Assembly (NCBI RefSeq): GCF_008329905.1
Contig: NZ_CP032155.1
Location: 2,108,001-2,172,000 of the forward strand
Origin: Mycobacterium sp. ELW1
GTDB taxonomy: Bacteria > Actinomycetota > Actinomycetes > Mycobacteriales > Mycobacteriaceae
DNA length: 64,000 nt
Reading direction: 5' to 3'
In this document: positions 1 through 7,199 of the stretch, piece after piece
Numbering within the stretch: the first letter of the stretch is position 1
Layout: the number at the start of each line of letters is the position of its first letter
Notes under the pieces: model-generated
Told to the model about the DNA's origin: nothing
Databases searched by the model: none
Seen by the model: the letters and a program-made list of their open reading frames with translations, nothing else
Position numbers and translations under genes: made by a program

Positions 1-126
1 TCCGGTGGCGACGACGCCCACGTGCCGGCACGCGAGGACATGAAGGGCCGCTGGCGCCACCCCATCAAGTCGATGGGTTGGTACAACGACGTCAAGAAGC
101 GGTTCGCTGAGCTGCCGGAGAACTGA
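1..126 (+). CDS. 3' end of an unidentified protein
   Basis: Frame 1 is open from the first base to a TGA at 124-126, giving the last 41 residues of a protein that begins before the window. The tail is polar and basic, with a KGRWRHP stretch and the ending KRFAELPEN. It has no motif I can assign. Strong third-position GC bias supports real coding. Nothing here identifies the family. Confidence 0.6.
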   Translation, partial: SGGDDAHVPAREDMKGRWRHPIKSMGWYNDVKKRFAELPEN

Positions 127-141
127 GCCGGCGGTAGATCC

Positions 142-720
142 CTAGAACCACAGGGGCGAGTTGACGAGCCGCACGAAAAGGTAGAACGCCAACGGGATTT
201 CGACGGGAAGCGCCACGATGAACACGACCGCGATGACGGCGCTGCCGATACTGGCGACCACCGACTCGACGGCGTGGGCAACGGTGGTGAACCCGCTTCG
301 GATGGCACCTGAGACGGCGTGCTCGACGCGGTGGACCGCCCGAACGACGTTGAAGTGCTGGATATCGCTGCCCAGCATGACGATGCGTCCGAGCAGGTCA
401 GTGATGTTCGGGACCGCAGTTGCGTGAGCGGTCGGCGGGGCGCTGATGGTCGTGGTGTGTCGAATGACCGCTGCTGCCACCGGCCTGGGCTTGGGGTCGG
501 CGACGCCTGTCACGGCGCTTGCGGCCAACAACGTTGCTGACGTCTTCGGCCGCGGCGAATTGTGGGCGGCGGGACGGACCGGATGACTCGCCGAGACGTG
601 CTGTCGCGCTGAGGAGCCCGTGCCTGCTTCGGCGTTGGCCGTGCCCGAACCCGCCAGTGCGGCCGCGCCGATACCGACCGTCAGCGCTCCCACGCCCAGC
701 CACGCCGAAAAACCCATCAC
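142..720 (-). CDS. secreted Ala-rich mycobacterial protein
   Basis: A 192-aa protein with an N-terminal export signal: hydrophobic core GVGALTVGIGAAALAGSG followed by an AxA-like site (TANAEA) near residue 31. Residues 35-100 are Ala/Pro/Ser-rich and probably disordered. A hydrophobic segment near 158-185 (AVIAVVFIVALPVEIPLAF) suggests C-terminal membrane anchoring. Many mycobacteria encode exported proteins of this layout with no known function. The gene is convergent with the upstream fragment (gap about 15 bp) and divergent from the CbiM-like gene. I do not recognise a specific family. Confidence 0.7.
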   Translation of the reverse strand: MMGFSAWLGVGALTVGIGAAALAGSGTANAEAGTGSSARQHVSASHPVRPAAHNSPRPKTSATLLAASAVTGVADPKPRPVAAAVIRHTTTISAPPTAHATAVPNITDLLGRIVMLGSDIQHFNVVRAVHRVEHAVSGAIRSGFTTVAHAVESVVASIGSAVIAVVFIVALPVEIPLAFYLFVRLVNSPLWF

Positions 721-973
721 AGCAACCCCCGATGTGCCGTACCCACCTCGATGCGCAGTCTACGAGGATGGGGCGATCTACATCAGCAAAATTGCGTGCG
801 GGTCGAGGTGTGTCGGGTGGACGCACGAGACTCGCTCATTGGTCGCATGCGGTGAATGCCTGGTTCCCGTGATTTTGATCCTGCGGAGACCAAGCGCCGA
901 CAGAAGACCATTTTGGGAATTCGTGTTTAACTCTATTGCGAGCCAACGCTTTAGGAGAGAGGTCGGGTCCGGC
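721..973 (+). promoter_or_regulatory. leader region of the CbiM-like gene; weak cobalamin-riboswitch resemblance
   Basis: About 250 bp without a convincing gene, and AT-richer than its neighbours. On the plus strand GCGGTGAATGCC then TTCCCG (near 849-869) precede CTGCGGAGACC (near 881-891). These are in the same order as the core and the B12 box of cobalamin riboswitches, and such elements often control cobalt transport genes. The match is incomplete and the spacing is short, so this is only a lead. An AGGAGAG ribosome-binding sequence lies at 953-959. Confidence 0.25.
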
Positions 974-1651
974 GTGCACATCGAACCAGGAATTGTCGAG
1001 GGTCCTAAACTCATCTTGAGTTACGTCACTGCCGGGGGAGCGGGTGCCTACGCGCTATACCTCGCCTCGAACGCGGTCAAGGATCGGGGACTGGGGTCGT
1101 TGCTGTCCCGGACCGTGGCGACGACGGCTCTGGTGTTCGTGTTCTTTCAGGTCTTCCCGCACTATCCGGTCGGGATCTCCGAGGTGCACCTCATCTTGGG
1201 CTCGACGCTGTTCCTGATCTTGGGTGCCGCGCCTGCTGCCTTTGGGTTGGCGGGCGGTCTGCTGTTGCAGGGGATCTTCTTTGCGCCCTTCGATCTCCCG
1301 CAATACGGGATGAATGTCACTACGCTGCTCGTGCCGCTGTTCGCGTTGCAGTTCGTCGCGCACAAGGTGATCGCACGGGAAACGCCCTACGTGGACGTGA
1401 AATATAGCCAGGTCCTTGCTCTTTCGGCTACGTACCAGGCCGGCATAGTTTCCTGGGTTGCGTTCTGGGCTTTCTATGGTGAGGGCTTCTCAGGCCAGAC
1501 CGTCAGCGACATCGCGACTTTCGGCGCCGCCTATATGACGGTCGTCATCATCGAACCTCTCGCCGACCTCGGCGTACTGGCGGCTGCCAAGGGTCTGCGT
1601 CAGCTGCGAGACAGTCCGATCGTCGAGCGACGATTGTTCAACCCCGCCTAG
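974..1651 (+). CDS. CbiM-family energy-coupling-factor permease (cobalt/nickel uptake)
   Basis: A 225-aa polytopic membrane protein resembling the CbiM substrate-binding permease of ECF-type Co/Ni transporters. Recognisable parts are the segment around VGISEVHLILGSTLFLILGA (about 57-76) and the stretch LLLQGIFFAPFDLPQYGMN that follows it. I chose the GTG at 974 although the frame is open further upstream. It gives the N-terminus Met-His-Ile, and in CbiM proteins the free N-terminus and His2 bind the metal. AGGAGAG lies 14 bp upstream. No CbiN, CbiQ or CbiO gene is nearby, so it is an orphan here. The substrate (Co versus Ni) is inferred from the family only. Confidence 0.8.
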   Translation: MHIEPGIVEGPKLILSYVTAGGAGAYALYLASNAVKDRGLGSLLSRTVATTALVFVFFQVFPHYPVGISEVHLILGSTLFLILGAAPAAFGLAGGLLLQGIFFAPFDLPQYGMNVTTLLVPLFALQFVAHKVIARETPYVDVKYSQVLALSATYQAGIVSWVAFWAFYGEGFSGQTVSDIATFGAAYMTVVIIEPLADLGVLAAAKGLRQLRDSPIVERRLFNPA

Positions 1652-1710
1652 ATTCATCGCCCAGACATCGCGGGAACCACCGGCCTGTCGATCCCGACTA
1701 TGAGGTTGGT

Positions 1711-1941
1711 ATGGCCGGCGGTTCGGGCGATGAAGGGGATCGAGTGAAAGATGTTCGGAAAGAGTCGATCCGAGACGCCCTCGCTGGGATAGAACGCCGC
1801 GTGCTGGATGAGGTGTGGATCGGAAGGTCCCGCTGGGCCGGCTACGCCGCGCTGACGGTCCTCCTTCTCGCCGCTACCGGAGCTGGTGCGTCGACGTGGT
1901 CGGTGAGGTGCCTGGACCCGGGTCCTACCGGGTGCCGGTGA
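1711..1941 (+). CDS. small single-pass membrane protein
   Basis: A 76-aa protein: a charged N-terminus rich in Asp, Glu and Arg, then one hydrophobic helix (WAGYAALTVLLLAATGAGAS, about 43-62) and a short tail with two Cys. An alternative GTG start at 1744 has a better ribosome-binding sequence (AAGGGG, 5 bp spacing) and would give 65 aa. The stop (TGA 1939-1941) overlaps the GTG of the next gene as GTGA, typical of translational coupling. The two could also be one gene split by a frameshift. Family not recognised. Confidence 0.5.
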   Translation: MAGGSGDEGDRVKDVRKESIRDALAGIERRVLDEVWIGRSRWAGYAALTVLLLAATGAGASTWSVRCLDPGPTGCR

Positions 1942-2228
1942 TCGGCACCCTGGCGCACGTGGTGGCGGCCGGAGCATCGGCTCTCGCCCTAACAGCGCGC
2001 CGATTCCGGGAATGCTGCGCCGCGGCGTATGCCTGTGGTCTATCCGCGGTCATCGGCATCGGGGCCCTGTGGTGGTTGCGCACGGGACGGCCCGACGCGC
2101 CGGGGGGATGGTTGATCGTTGCCGATATCGCTGCAGTGCTGCTGACCATCGGATGGCTGTCGATCGTGGTGACGCCTCTTGAGTACTCGCAGCCGGAAAT
2201 GCGCGACTATCGGAAGGTTGACAGCTGA
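1938..2228 (+). CDS. small multi-pass membrane protein coupled to the preceding gene
   Basis: A 96-aa protein starting at a GTG inside the GTGA overlap with the upstream gene. It has three hydrophobic segments: about 3-18 (TLAHVVAAGASALALT), 27-47 (ending GIGALWWL) and 57-79 (LIVADIAAVLLTIGWLSIVV). The polar tail ends in DYRKVDS. Sequence continues open in this frame upstream, but those residues are Arg-rich and look non-coding. It probably forms a membrane unit with its partner. Function unknown. Confidence 0.5.
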   Translation: MIGTLAHVVAAGASALALTARRFRECCAAAYACGLSAVIGIGALWWLRTGRPDAPGGWLIVADIAAVLLTIGWLSIVVTPLEYSQPEMRDYRKVDS

Positions 2229-2250
2229 ACCAGCTGCGGTTGCCTCAAAG

Positions 2251-3111
2251 TCACTTTTCGAGAGTGAACTGATTGATGTCGATCGAGCCGTTGCGGAACA
2301 GGTCGGCGCAGCCGGTGAGGTACTTCATGAATCGGTCGTACATCTCCTCCGACTGCACCTCGATGGCCCTGTCGCGGTTCGCCGCCAAGTTGGCCGCCCA
2401 CGCTTCCAGCGTCAGGACATAGTGCGGCTGCAGGGAATGGGTGCGGGTCAAGGTGAATCCGGTCTTGGCCACGTGCTCTTCGATCAGTGCGGCCGACGGC
2501 AACTGCCCGCCCGGGAAGATCTCGGTGACGATGAACTTGATGAATCGGCACATGTCGAAGGTGAGCGGCAGGCCCCGACGGTGCATCTCATACGGGTGAA
2601 AGCCACAGATGGTGTGCAGCAACATGACCCCGTCGGCGGGCAGCGCATCGTATGTCTTCTCGAAATACGCGCCGTACTTCCGGTGGCCGTAATGCTCCAT
2701 GGATCCGATGGAGATGATGCGGTCGACCTTCTCGTCGAAGTCCTCCCACCCTTGCAGTCGTACGTCGAAACCACGTCGGGTCGGGATGCGGGCGAGCCTG
2801 GCCTCCGCGGCGTCACGCTGCGTCTTGCTCAGCGTGAGGCCGATGACGTTGACGTCGTAGCGCTCGATGGCCCGTTGCATCCCGGCCCCCCAGCCACAGC
2901 CCACGTCGAGCAGGGTCATGCCGGGCTCCAGTCGCAGCTTGGACAGCGCGAGATCGAACTTGGCGATCTGGGCCTCGTCGGTGGTCATGCCGTCGCGCTC
3001 GTAGTACCCGCAGGTGTAGCCCATGGTGGGTCCGAGGAATAGGGCATAGAAGTCATCGGAGATGTCGTAGATCGACTGCATCAGCTCGAAATCGGCTTCG
3101 AGTGCGGTCAC
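2251..3111 (-). CDS. mycolic acid cyclopropane synthase/methyltransferase family (CmaA/MmaA/UmaA type)
   Basis: A 286-aa S-adenosylmethionine-dependent methyltransferase, matching the usual 285-300 aa of mycobacterial CmaA, MmaA, PcaA and UmaA enzymes. These modify double bonds of meromycolic acids in the cell envelope. Motif I is LLDVGCGWG at 67-75. It is followed by GLTLSKTQ and, further on, by GSMEHYGHRKY, the region holding the acidic residue and Tyr typical of the family. The C-terminus has the EEMYDRFMKYLTGC segment. Sequence alone does not separate cis/trans cyclopropanation from methoxy or keto modification. The gene stands alone, convergent with the small membrane gene pair. Confidence 0.88.
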   Translation of the reverse strand: MTALEADFELMQSIYDISDDFYALFLGPTMGYTCGYYERDGMTTDEAQIAKFDLALSKLRLEPGMTLLDVGCGWGAGMQRAIERYDVNVIGLTLSKTQRDAAEARLARIPTRRGFDVRLQGWEDFDEKVDRIISIGSMEHYGHRKYGAYFEKTYDALPADGVMLLHTICGFHPYEMHRRGLPLTFDMCRFIKFIVTEIFPGGQLPSAALIEEHVAKTGFTLTRTHSLQPHYVLTLEAWAANLAANRDRAIEVQSEEMYDRFMKYLTGCADLFRNGSIDINQFTLEK

Positions 3112-3163
3112 GGCGACACCCCCCCTGATTTCAGTTTGCTGGCAGGTTTGCCATTCAGCGTAG

Positions 3164-3319
3164 ATGAAAGCCCTCGCGGACGCTCGGTCCTTGGGCGCGC
3201 TGGAGTTCGTGTTGACCGATAGCCAGTCTGCCGACTTAGCCAGAATTCGGCAGGCGGTTGCTCGGCTTGAGGCGCGCGTTATCGACGCCCGCGACCACCC
3301 GGTGGTGCGTGGCCGATAA
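3164..3319 (+). CDS. possible 51-aa small protein
   Basis: In the gap between two minus-strand genes, an ATG at 3164 opens 51 codons ending at TAA 3317-3319. The product has a heptad-like amphipathic stretch (ADLARIRQAVARLEARV) that could form a short coiled coil. No strong ribosome-binding sequence precedes the ATG. The rest of the gap (3112-3163 and 3320-3470) shows nothing I can name. Confidence 0.3.
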   Translation: MKALADARSLGALEFVLTDSQSADLARIRQAVARLEARVIDARDHPVVRGR

Positions 3320-3470
3320 TCGCCCCTGGATCCACGCGACTGAGATTGCGTCCGTGCACGGTTCCGTCGATCACGGCCCCACGCGTGACCGTAAGGTCAC
3401 CGCCCTCATTGATTACGTGCGGCCGTGAGATCGGCGGACGGATTCGTGCTTGTCTCGCTCGGTCGGCTTC

Positions 3471-4310
3471 TCAGGTGGGGAAATCGGCGCTGCGAGAGAG
3501 TGTTTCGTTCGCCCGGATGTTGGCCAGATGCTTCTCGAACGTATCGATCACGGCGTCGTATCCGCTGTTGCCCAGGACCAGCCGACGGGGCGGTGGGTCC
3601 TGAGCCATCGCCGTGATCACCGCACGGGCGCCGCGACGTGGATCGCCGGGCTGCGTACCGTCCATCCCGACGAAGGCGGCACGGACCTCTTCGAGCATGT
3701 CGTGGTAGTCCGGGATCGGCTCGTCGACGGGCTCGTTGGCGAATCCGGTGTAGGCGTTGGTGCGGAACGCTCCCGGTTCGACGGTCAAAACGGAAATGCC
3801 GTGTGGAGCGACCTCGTCGTGCAGCGCGTCGGTGATGGCTTCGATGGCGAACTTCGTCGCACTGTAGTAGCCGAATCCGGGCGCTGATACGAGCCCGGCC
3901 ACCGAGGACACGTTGACGATCCACCCGTTTCCGCGGGCGCGCATCCCCGGCAGCACTGCACGCGTCACGGACAGCACTGCGAAGAAATTCAGCTCGAACA
4001 TCGCCCGCACCGCGGACTCGTCCATCCCCTCGATCGACCCGTACCAGCCGCGCCCGGCGTTGTTGACCAGTACGTCGATGCCACCGAAGTGCTCCTCGGC
4101 GGCACGCACCGCACGCTGCACCTGCGTCGCATCGGTGAGTTCCAGTGGCACGACGAGAACGCGGTCGCCGTACTGCTCGGCCCACGTCGCCAGCTCCTGC
4201 GGACGCCGGGACGTGAGCACCACGCGGTCACCCGTCTCGAGGGCCGCCTCGGCGAACGCCATCCCGAAGTTGCCGGGGGTGCCTCCGGTGATGAACCATC
4301 GCCTGCTCAT
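3471..4310 (-). CDS. short-chain dehydrogenase/reductase
   Basis: A 279-aa classical SDR. The N-terminal NAD(P)-binding glycine motif is TGGTPGNFG (8-16), NNAG lies near 88-91, and the catalytic Ser is followed by YSATK (Tyr and Lys). Arg-Arg after the second beta strand (TSRRP) favours NADP(H). Its start ATG overlaps the stop of the upstream NTF2-like gene by 4 bp (ATGA), so the two are coupled. The operon diverges from a MerR regulator. The substrate is unknown. An oxidative or electrophile stress response under the MerR protein is a reasonable inference. Confidence 0.88.
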   Translation of the reverse strand: MSRRWFITGGTPGNFGMAFAEAALETGDRVVLTSRRPQELATWAEQYGDRVLVVPLELTDATQVQRAVRAAEEHFGGIDVLVNNAGRGWYGSIEGMDESAVRAMFELNFFAVLSVTRAVLPGMRARGNGWIVNVSSVAGLVSAPGFGYYSATKFAIEAITDALHDEVAPHGISVLTVEPGAFRTNAYTGFANEPVDEPIPDYHDMLEEVRAAFVGMDGTQPGDPRRGARAVITAMAQDPPPRRLVLGNSGYDAVIDTFEKHLANIRANETLSRSADFPT

Positions 4311-4651
4311 GGCTCGATCACCACCCGGCTGATGAGCGCGCCGTCGAAGGTGAAGCGGTAGTGCAGATCCGCGACCCCACCGGGAAAGTCGCCCTCCAGG
4401 TGCTGCCCGAGGTCGACGCCCGCGTCGGTCGTCGTGGCGCCGATGAACTCGGTGGTGTAGGTGTATTCGCTGGCCGCATTGGCGATCCAGGATCCGATCT
4501 CGTCATGGCCCGTGTAGTCGTGACCTTCATCGGTGACCACGGCCTCAGCGCTGAGTGTGGCCAGCGCTTGACCCACCTCACGGGCGTCGAGCGCAGTCAT
4601 GAACGTTCTTACGGTGCCTGGGAGCGCATCCCAGTCTGTGGTGTTTGTCAT
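4307..4651 (-). CDS. NTF2-like / SnoaL-type small protein
   Basis: A 114-aa alpha+beta protein of the NTF2/SnoaL-like superfamily: an N-terminal helix pair (VRTFMTALDAREVGQAL), then strands with VVTDEGHDYTGHDEI, and final strands ending FDGALISRVVIEP. Members are polyketide cyclases, isomerases or small ligand binders, and stand-alone copies next to SDRs are common. It is the first gene of the operon with the SDR (ATGA overlap) and has a TTGACC-type promoter upstream facing the MerR gene. The specific reaction is not visible. Confidence 0.75.
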   Translation of the reverse strand: MTNTTDWDALPGTVRTFMTALDAREVGQALATLSAEAVVTDEGHDYTGHDEIGSWIANAASEYTYTTEFIGATTTDAGVDLGQHLEGDFPGGVADLHYRFTFDGALISRVVIEP

Positions 4652-4657
4652 GACCTC

Positions 4658-4745
4658 ACGATGAATGTTCCCGTAAGGGGAGGGTCAACCCCTGGTTCGA
4701 CTCACGGCGTGATGTTGACCTTCCCCCAGGGGGAGGCATGAGGAT
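4658..4745. promoter_or_regulatory. back-to-back MerR-type promoter/operator pair
   Basis: On the plus strand TTGACC (4715-4720) runs into an imperfect palindrome CCTTCCCCC/AGGGGGAGG (4719-4736). On the minus strand TTGACC (4688-4683) runs into a similar sequence, CTCCCC..CGGGAA. A palindrome filling an overlong spacer next to a -35 box is characteristic of promoters distorted by MerR-family activators. No good -10 hexamer is visible for either. The site lies between the NTF2/SDR operon and the MerR gene. Confidence 0.5.
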
Positions 4746-4791
4746 GGCCATGTTTCATCACGTGAGCGATACGAACGCCGAGGAGGACGCC

Positions 4792-5619
4792 ATGGGCGCA
4801 CAGGTCTCGATCGGAGACTTCGCAGTGATGACCAGTCTGAGTAGGAAGGCGCTACGCCACTACCACGACATCGGCATTCTCGAACCCGCCCACATCGATC
4901 CTCACACCGGCTATCGCTTCTATGACACCAGCCAGGTCGATCACGCCCACATCATTCGCAGGTTCCGATTGCTGGGCATGTCCATTCCCGACATCAAGGC
5001 GCTGCTGAGCACCGAAGACGCCGGTGCCCGCACCGACATCATCACCACCCATCTCGAACAGATGGAGGCTCAGCTGCAGCAGACCCGTGACACCGTGGGT
5101 GCGCTGCGCGAACTGCTCTCCCCGGTGCGTACTCCCAGCGACGTCACATCGCGCCACGAACCGGCGCTCGCCGTGTGGTCAGTCAGCGCCACCATCGACA
5201 CCTCCGGGATCGATGACTGGTTCACGGCGTCACTTCGGACACTGCACCAGGCCGTCGCCACGGCAGCAGGCGGGCCGACCGCGGTGGTGCCGGGCGGCCT
5301 CTACGACCGTGAGCTGTTTCTCGAACAGCGCGGCAGCGCAACCATGTTCGTCAAAGCACCACCATCCGCGGATCCCCCCGAGGGTATCCGCGCCGAGGTC
5401 TTACCCAGGGCCGAATTCGCGGTGCTCACCCACCCGGGCGGTCACGACGGCATCGACCGCAGTTACGCGGCCCTGGGCATCTACGTCAACGAGCATCTGA
5501 TCAGCAGCCAGGGGCCCATCCGTGAGCATTACCTCGGTGGCACGCCCACAGATCCGGCCCGGTTCACCGCAACCGAGATCTGCTGGCCGATCTTCAGCAC
5601 CACCACGCCACCGCGATGA
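4792..5619 (+). CDS. MerR-family regulator with GyrI-like effector domain
   Basis: A 275-aa regulator. Residues about 4-50 are a MerR winged helix (DFAVMTSLSRKALRHYHDIG then a GYRFYD wing). Residues about 75-110 form a coiled coil, and 118-270 look like a GyrI/AraC effector-binding domain as in BmrR-type proteins. The frame is open from 4738, but AGGAGG at 4781-4786 sits 5 bp before ATG 4792. The upstream ATGs lie inside the predicted promoter, so 4792 is preferred. The likely targets are its own gene and the divergent SDR operon. The ligand is unknown; family members usually sense bulky hydrophobic or cationic drugs. Confidence 0.85.
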   Translation: MGAQVSIGDFAVMTSLSRKALRHYHDIGILEPAHIDPHTGYRFYDTSQVDHAHIIRRFRLLGMSIPDIKALLSTEDAGARTDIITTHLEQMEAQLQQTRDTVGALRELLSPVRTPSDVTSRHEPALAVWSVSATIDTSGIDDWFTASLRTLHQAVATAAGGPTAVVPGGLYDRELFLEQRGSATMFVKAPPSADPPEGIRAEVLPRAEFAVLTHPGGHDGIDRSYAALGIYVNEHLISSQGPIREHYLGGTPTDPARFTATEICWPIFSTTTPPR

Positions 5620-5648
5620 ACGACACACACGAGCGCATCTAGCCGGAG

Positions 5649-5664
5649 AACACGTAAGCGCCCC
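5649..5664 (+). repeat. left copy of 16-bp direct repeat flanking the IS
   Basis: AACACGTAAGCGCCCC here is identical to 7021-7036, where its last six bases are the 3' end of tRNA-Arg. It is best read as the target-site duplication made by insertion of the IS at 5665-7020. Confidence 0.8.
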
Positions 5665-5718
5665 TGTTCATAGGCGGTTGATTCTTGACGGATCTAGTTC
5701 GGTTGATCCTTGACACTC
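5665..5718 (+). repeat. left IS end: two tandem copies of a 17-bp motif
   Basis: Cores GGCGGTTGATTCTTGAC (5673-5689) and TTCGGTTGATCCTTGAC (5698-5714) lie 25 bp apart. The inner one is part of a 21-bp stretch (5698-5718) perfectly inverted at 6922-6942. They are probably transposase binding sites. Confidence 0.8.
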
Positions 5719-5728
5719 TTGTTGTGTT

Positions 5729-6916
5729 TTAGGTCTGGCCGCTGGAGCGGCAGGCCTTCTTGTTTCGTACCTCGCCGGTGCTGCGGCGGGCGGCGGTTTT
5801 GACCAGATCCTCGCCGATGAAGAACCGCAGCAGCTCGCCATCGACGTGGACATCGCAGCGAGCTCCGGCGTAGTGGCGGCCGATACTGACCTGTTGCCAC
5901 GACACACAGACCACCCCGTTGGTGGTCACCGTTCGGCTGATCCAGTCGCTGCTGCTGCGATCGGGGCTGTGCTGTCGTGGTGTGGTCGAGCGGGTCGTGG
6001 TGGTGCCGGCGGTGAAGCGCTCAGCAGGGGTGGCCATCTTCAACGACTGATGCGGCCGGGTGGTGTTGTAGTCATCGACCCACTCATCGAGTGCTTTTTG
6101 GGCCGTCTTCAGATTAGTGAATGGTGCTGCGTTGCTGAGGAATTCAACACGCAGACTCCGGTGGAACCGCTCGATCTTGCCGGTCGTGGTCGGGGACCGC
6201 GGCTGGGTCAGCAGGTGCTCGATGCCGTGCTCGCGGCAGATCGCATCGAAGAGCACCTCCACCGGCGGATGGTTGAACCGGCCGGTGAACACCTTGCCGT
6301 TATCGGTCAGGATCTGCTCGGGAGCACCATAAGTGGCCAGCGCGGCGTGTAACCCGTCGCAGACAGCCCGGGTGCGTTCTCGACTCATCAGGTGGGCACA
6401 CACGCACATCCGGGAATGATCATCGATCCCGGTCAACGCTTTAGCGCTGGTGCCATCGGCCAGCGGGAAACCGCCCACGACATCCATTTGCCATAGCTCC
6501 ATCGGGGCGCCGCGTTCCCAGCGTTTCCACTTGCGCGAGCGCCGATCCCGCAGGTGCGGATCGATCATCTGCGCCCGGACCAAAGCGCGGTAGACCGCCG
6601 ACTCCGAGGGCAGCGGAACCACACCACGCTTGGACAGTTCGAACACCAACCGACGAGGTCCCCAATACGGTCGCGAGCGGCGCAGCTCCAACACCACCGC
6701 CTCCACCTGCGCCGGCATCTGATGCGGACACGACACCGGCCGATGCGACCGGTCGATCAACCCTTCCAAGCCCTGCGCCTCATAGCGGGCCAACCACGCA
6801 TGCAACGTCTGGCGCGACACCCCAACCTTCGATGCCACCTGCGGAATCGACAACCCATCGCTGATCACCGCCAACACAGCCTGATACCGCTGCTCAGCCA
6901 CGCTCAACTCCCTCAT
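5729..6916 (-). CDS. IS481-family transposase
   Basis: A 395-aa DDE transposase. Residues 1-60 are a helix-turn-helix (QVASKVGVSRQTLHAWLARY). The retroviral-integrase-like core carries D145 (WQMDVVG), D205 (LTDNGKVF) and E249 (GKIERFHRS), followed by the family signature YNTTRPHQSL. The frame is intact, so the protein should be active. The C-terminal extension after about residue 310 (Thr/Ser-rich, then a beta-rich domain with VDGELLRFF) is seen in longer IS481 members. It is the only gene of the element. Confidence 0.95.
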   Translation of the reverse strand: MRELSVAEQRYQAVLAVISDGLSIPQVASKVGVSRQTLHAWLARYEAQGLEGLIDRSHRPVSCPHQMPAQVEAVVLELRRSRPYWGPRRLVFELSKRGVVPLPSESAVYRALVRAQMIDPHLRDRRSRKWKRWERGAPMELWQMDVVGGFPLADGTSAKALTGIDDHSRMCVCAHLMSRERTRAVCDGLHAALATYGAPEQILTDNGKVFTGRFNHPPVEVLFDAICREHGIEHLLTQPRSPTTTGKIERFHRSLRVEFLSNAAPFTNLKTAQKALDEWVDDYNTTRPHQSLKMATPAERFTAGTTTTRSTTPRQHSPDRSSSDWISRTVTTNGVVCVSWQQVSIGRHYAGARCDVHVDGELLRFFIGEDLVKTAARRSTGEVRNKKACRSSGQT

Positions 6917-6921
6917 CTAGG

Positions 6922-7020
6922 GAGTGTCAAGGATCAACCGAAGTAGGTGTAAAGCATCAGCCGAAACACTGTCGCCCATCACCCGAAGACAAAACGTCAA
7001 CAATCAACCGAGGTCACACA
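6922..7020 (-). repeat. right IS end: four tandem copies of the terminal motif
   Basis: On the plus strand four 17-bp cores occur at 6926-6942 (GTCAAGGATCAACCGAA), 6949-6965 (GTAAAGCATCAGCCGAA), 6971-6987 (GTCGCCCATCACCCGAA) and 6996-7012 (GTCAACAATCAACCGAG). Their spacing is 22-25 bp. The innermost and outermost match the two left-end copies in inverted orientation. The middle two are more divergent. Confidence 0.8.
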
Positions 7021-7036
7021 AACACGTAAGCGCCCC
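7021..7036 (+). repeat. right copy of 16-bp direct repeat, overlapping tRNA-Arg 3' end
   Basis: Identical to 5649-5664. Positions 7031-7036 are the discriminator and last acceptor bases of tRNA-Arg, so the target was the 3' edge of the tRNA gene, which stays intact. Confidence 0.8.
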
Positions 7037-7104
7037 CGGCAGGAATCGAACCTGCGACCTAGGGATTAGAAGGCCCTTGCTCTATCCGACTGAGCTACGG
7101 AGGC
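7031..7104 (-). tRNA. tRNA-Arg (anticodon TCT)
   Basis: The reverse strand folds as a cloverleaf. Acceptor GCCTCCG pairs with CGGGGGC (one G-T wobble) with discriminator G; the D arm is GCTC/GAGC; the anticodon loop is CTTCTAA; the T arm is GCAGG-TTCGATT-CCTGC. The anticodon TCT reads AGA (and AGG). CCA is not encoded. One mismatch (C-T) closes the anticodon loop. Confidence 0.95.
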
Positions 7105-7199
7105 AGCGCGTCGACAGTCTAGCGGTGCAGATTTGCCGGAAGGGGCGCGTGTAGCCCTGTGTGAATTGAAATCTGGCTGAGCAAAGATCCACGGAAGCG

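Larger units (their letters stand above)
5665..7020. mobile_element. complete IS481-family insertion sequence, 1356 bp
   Basis: Both ends read TGT followed, after seven unmatched bases, by CGGTTGATT-n-TTGACG in inverted orientation (left from 5665, right from 7020). They enclose one IS481-type transposase gene on the minus strand. The element is bounded by a 16-bp direct repeat. Removing it rejoins the downstream flank of the MerR gene directly to tRNA-Arg, so the insertion is clean and probably recent. The ends are unusual in carrying several tandem copies of the terminal motif. I cannot name the element. Confidence 0.85.

Noticed and set aside
5649..7036. Integrative element att sites at tRNA-Arg
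   Set aside because: The 16-bp repeat at a tRNA end suggested attL/attR, but only one transposase and no integrase lie between, and the repeats abut the TGT ends of the IS, so target duplication fits better.
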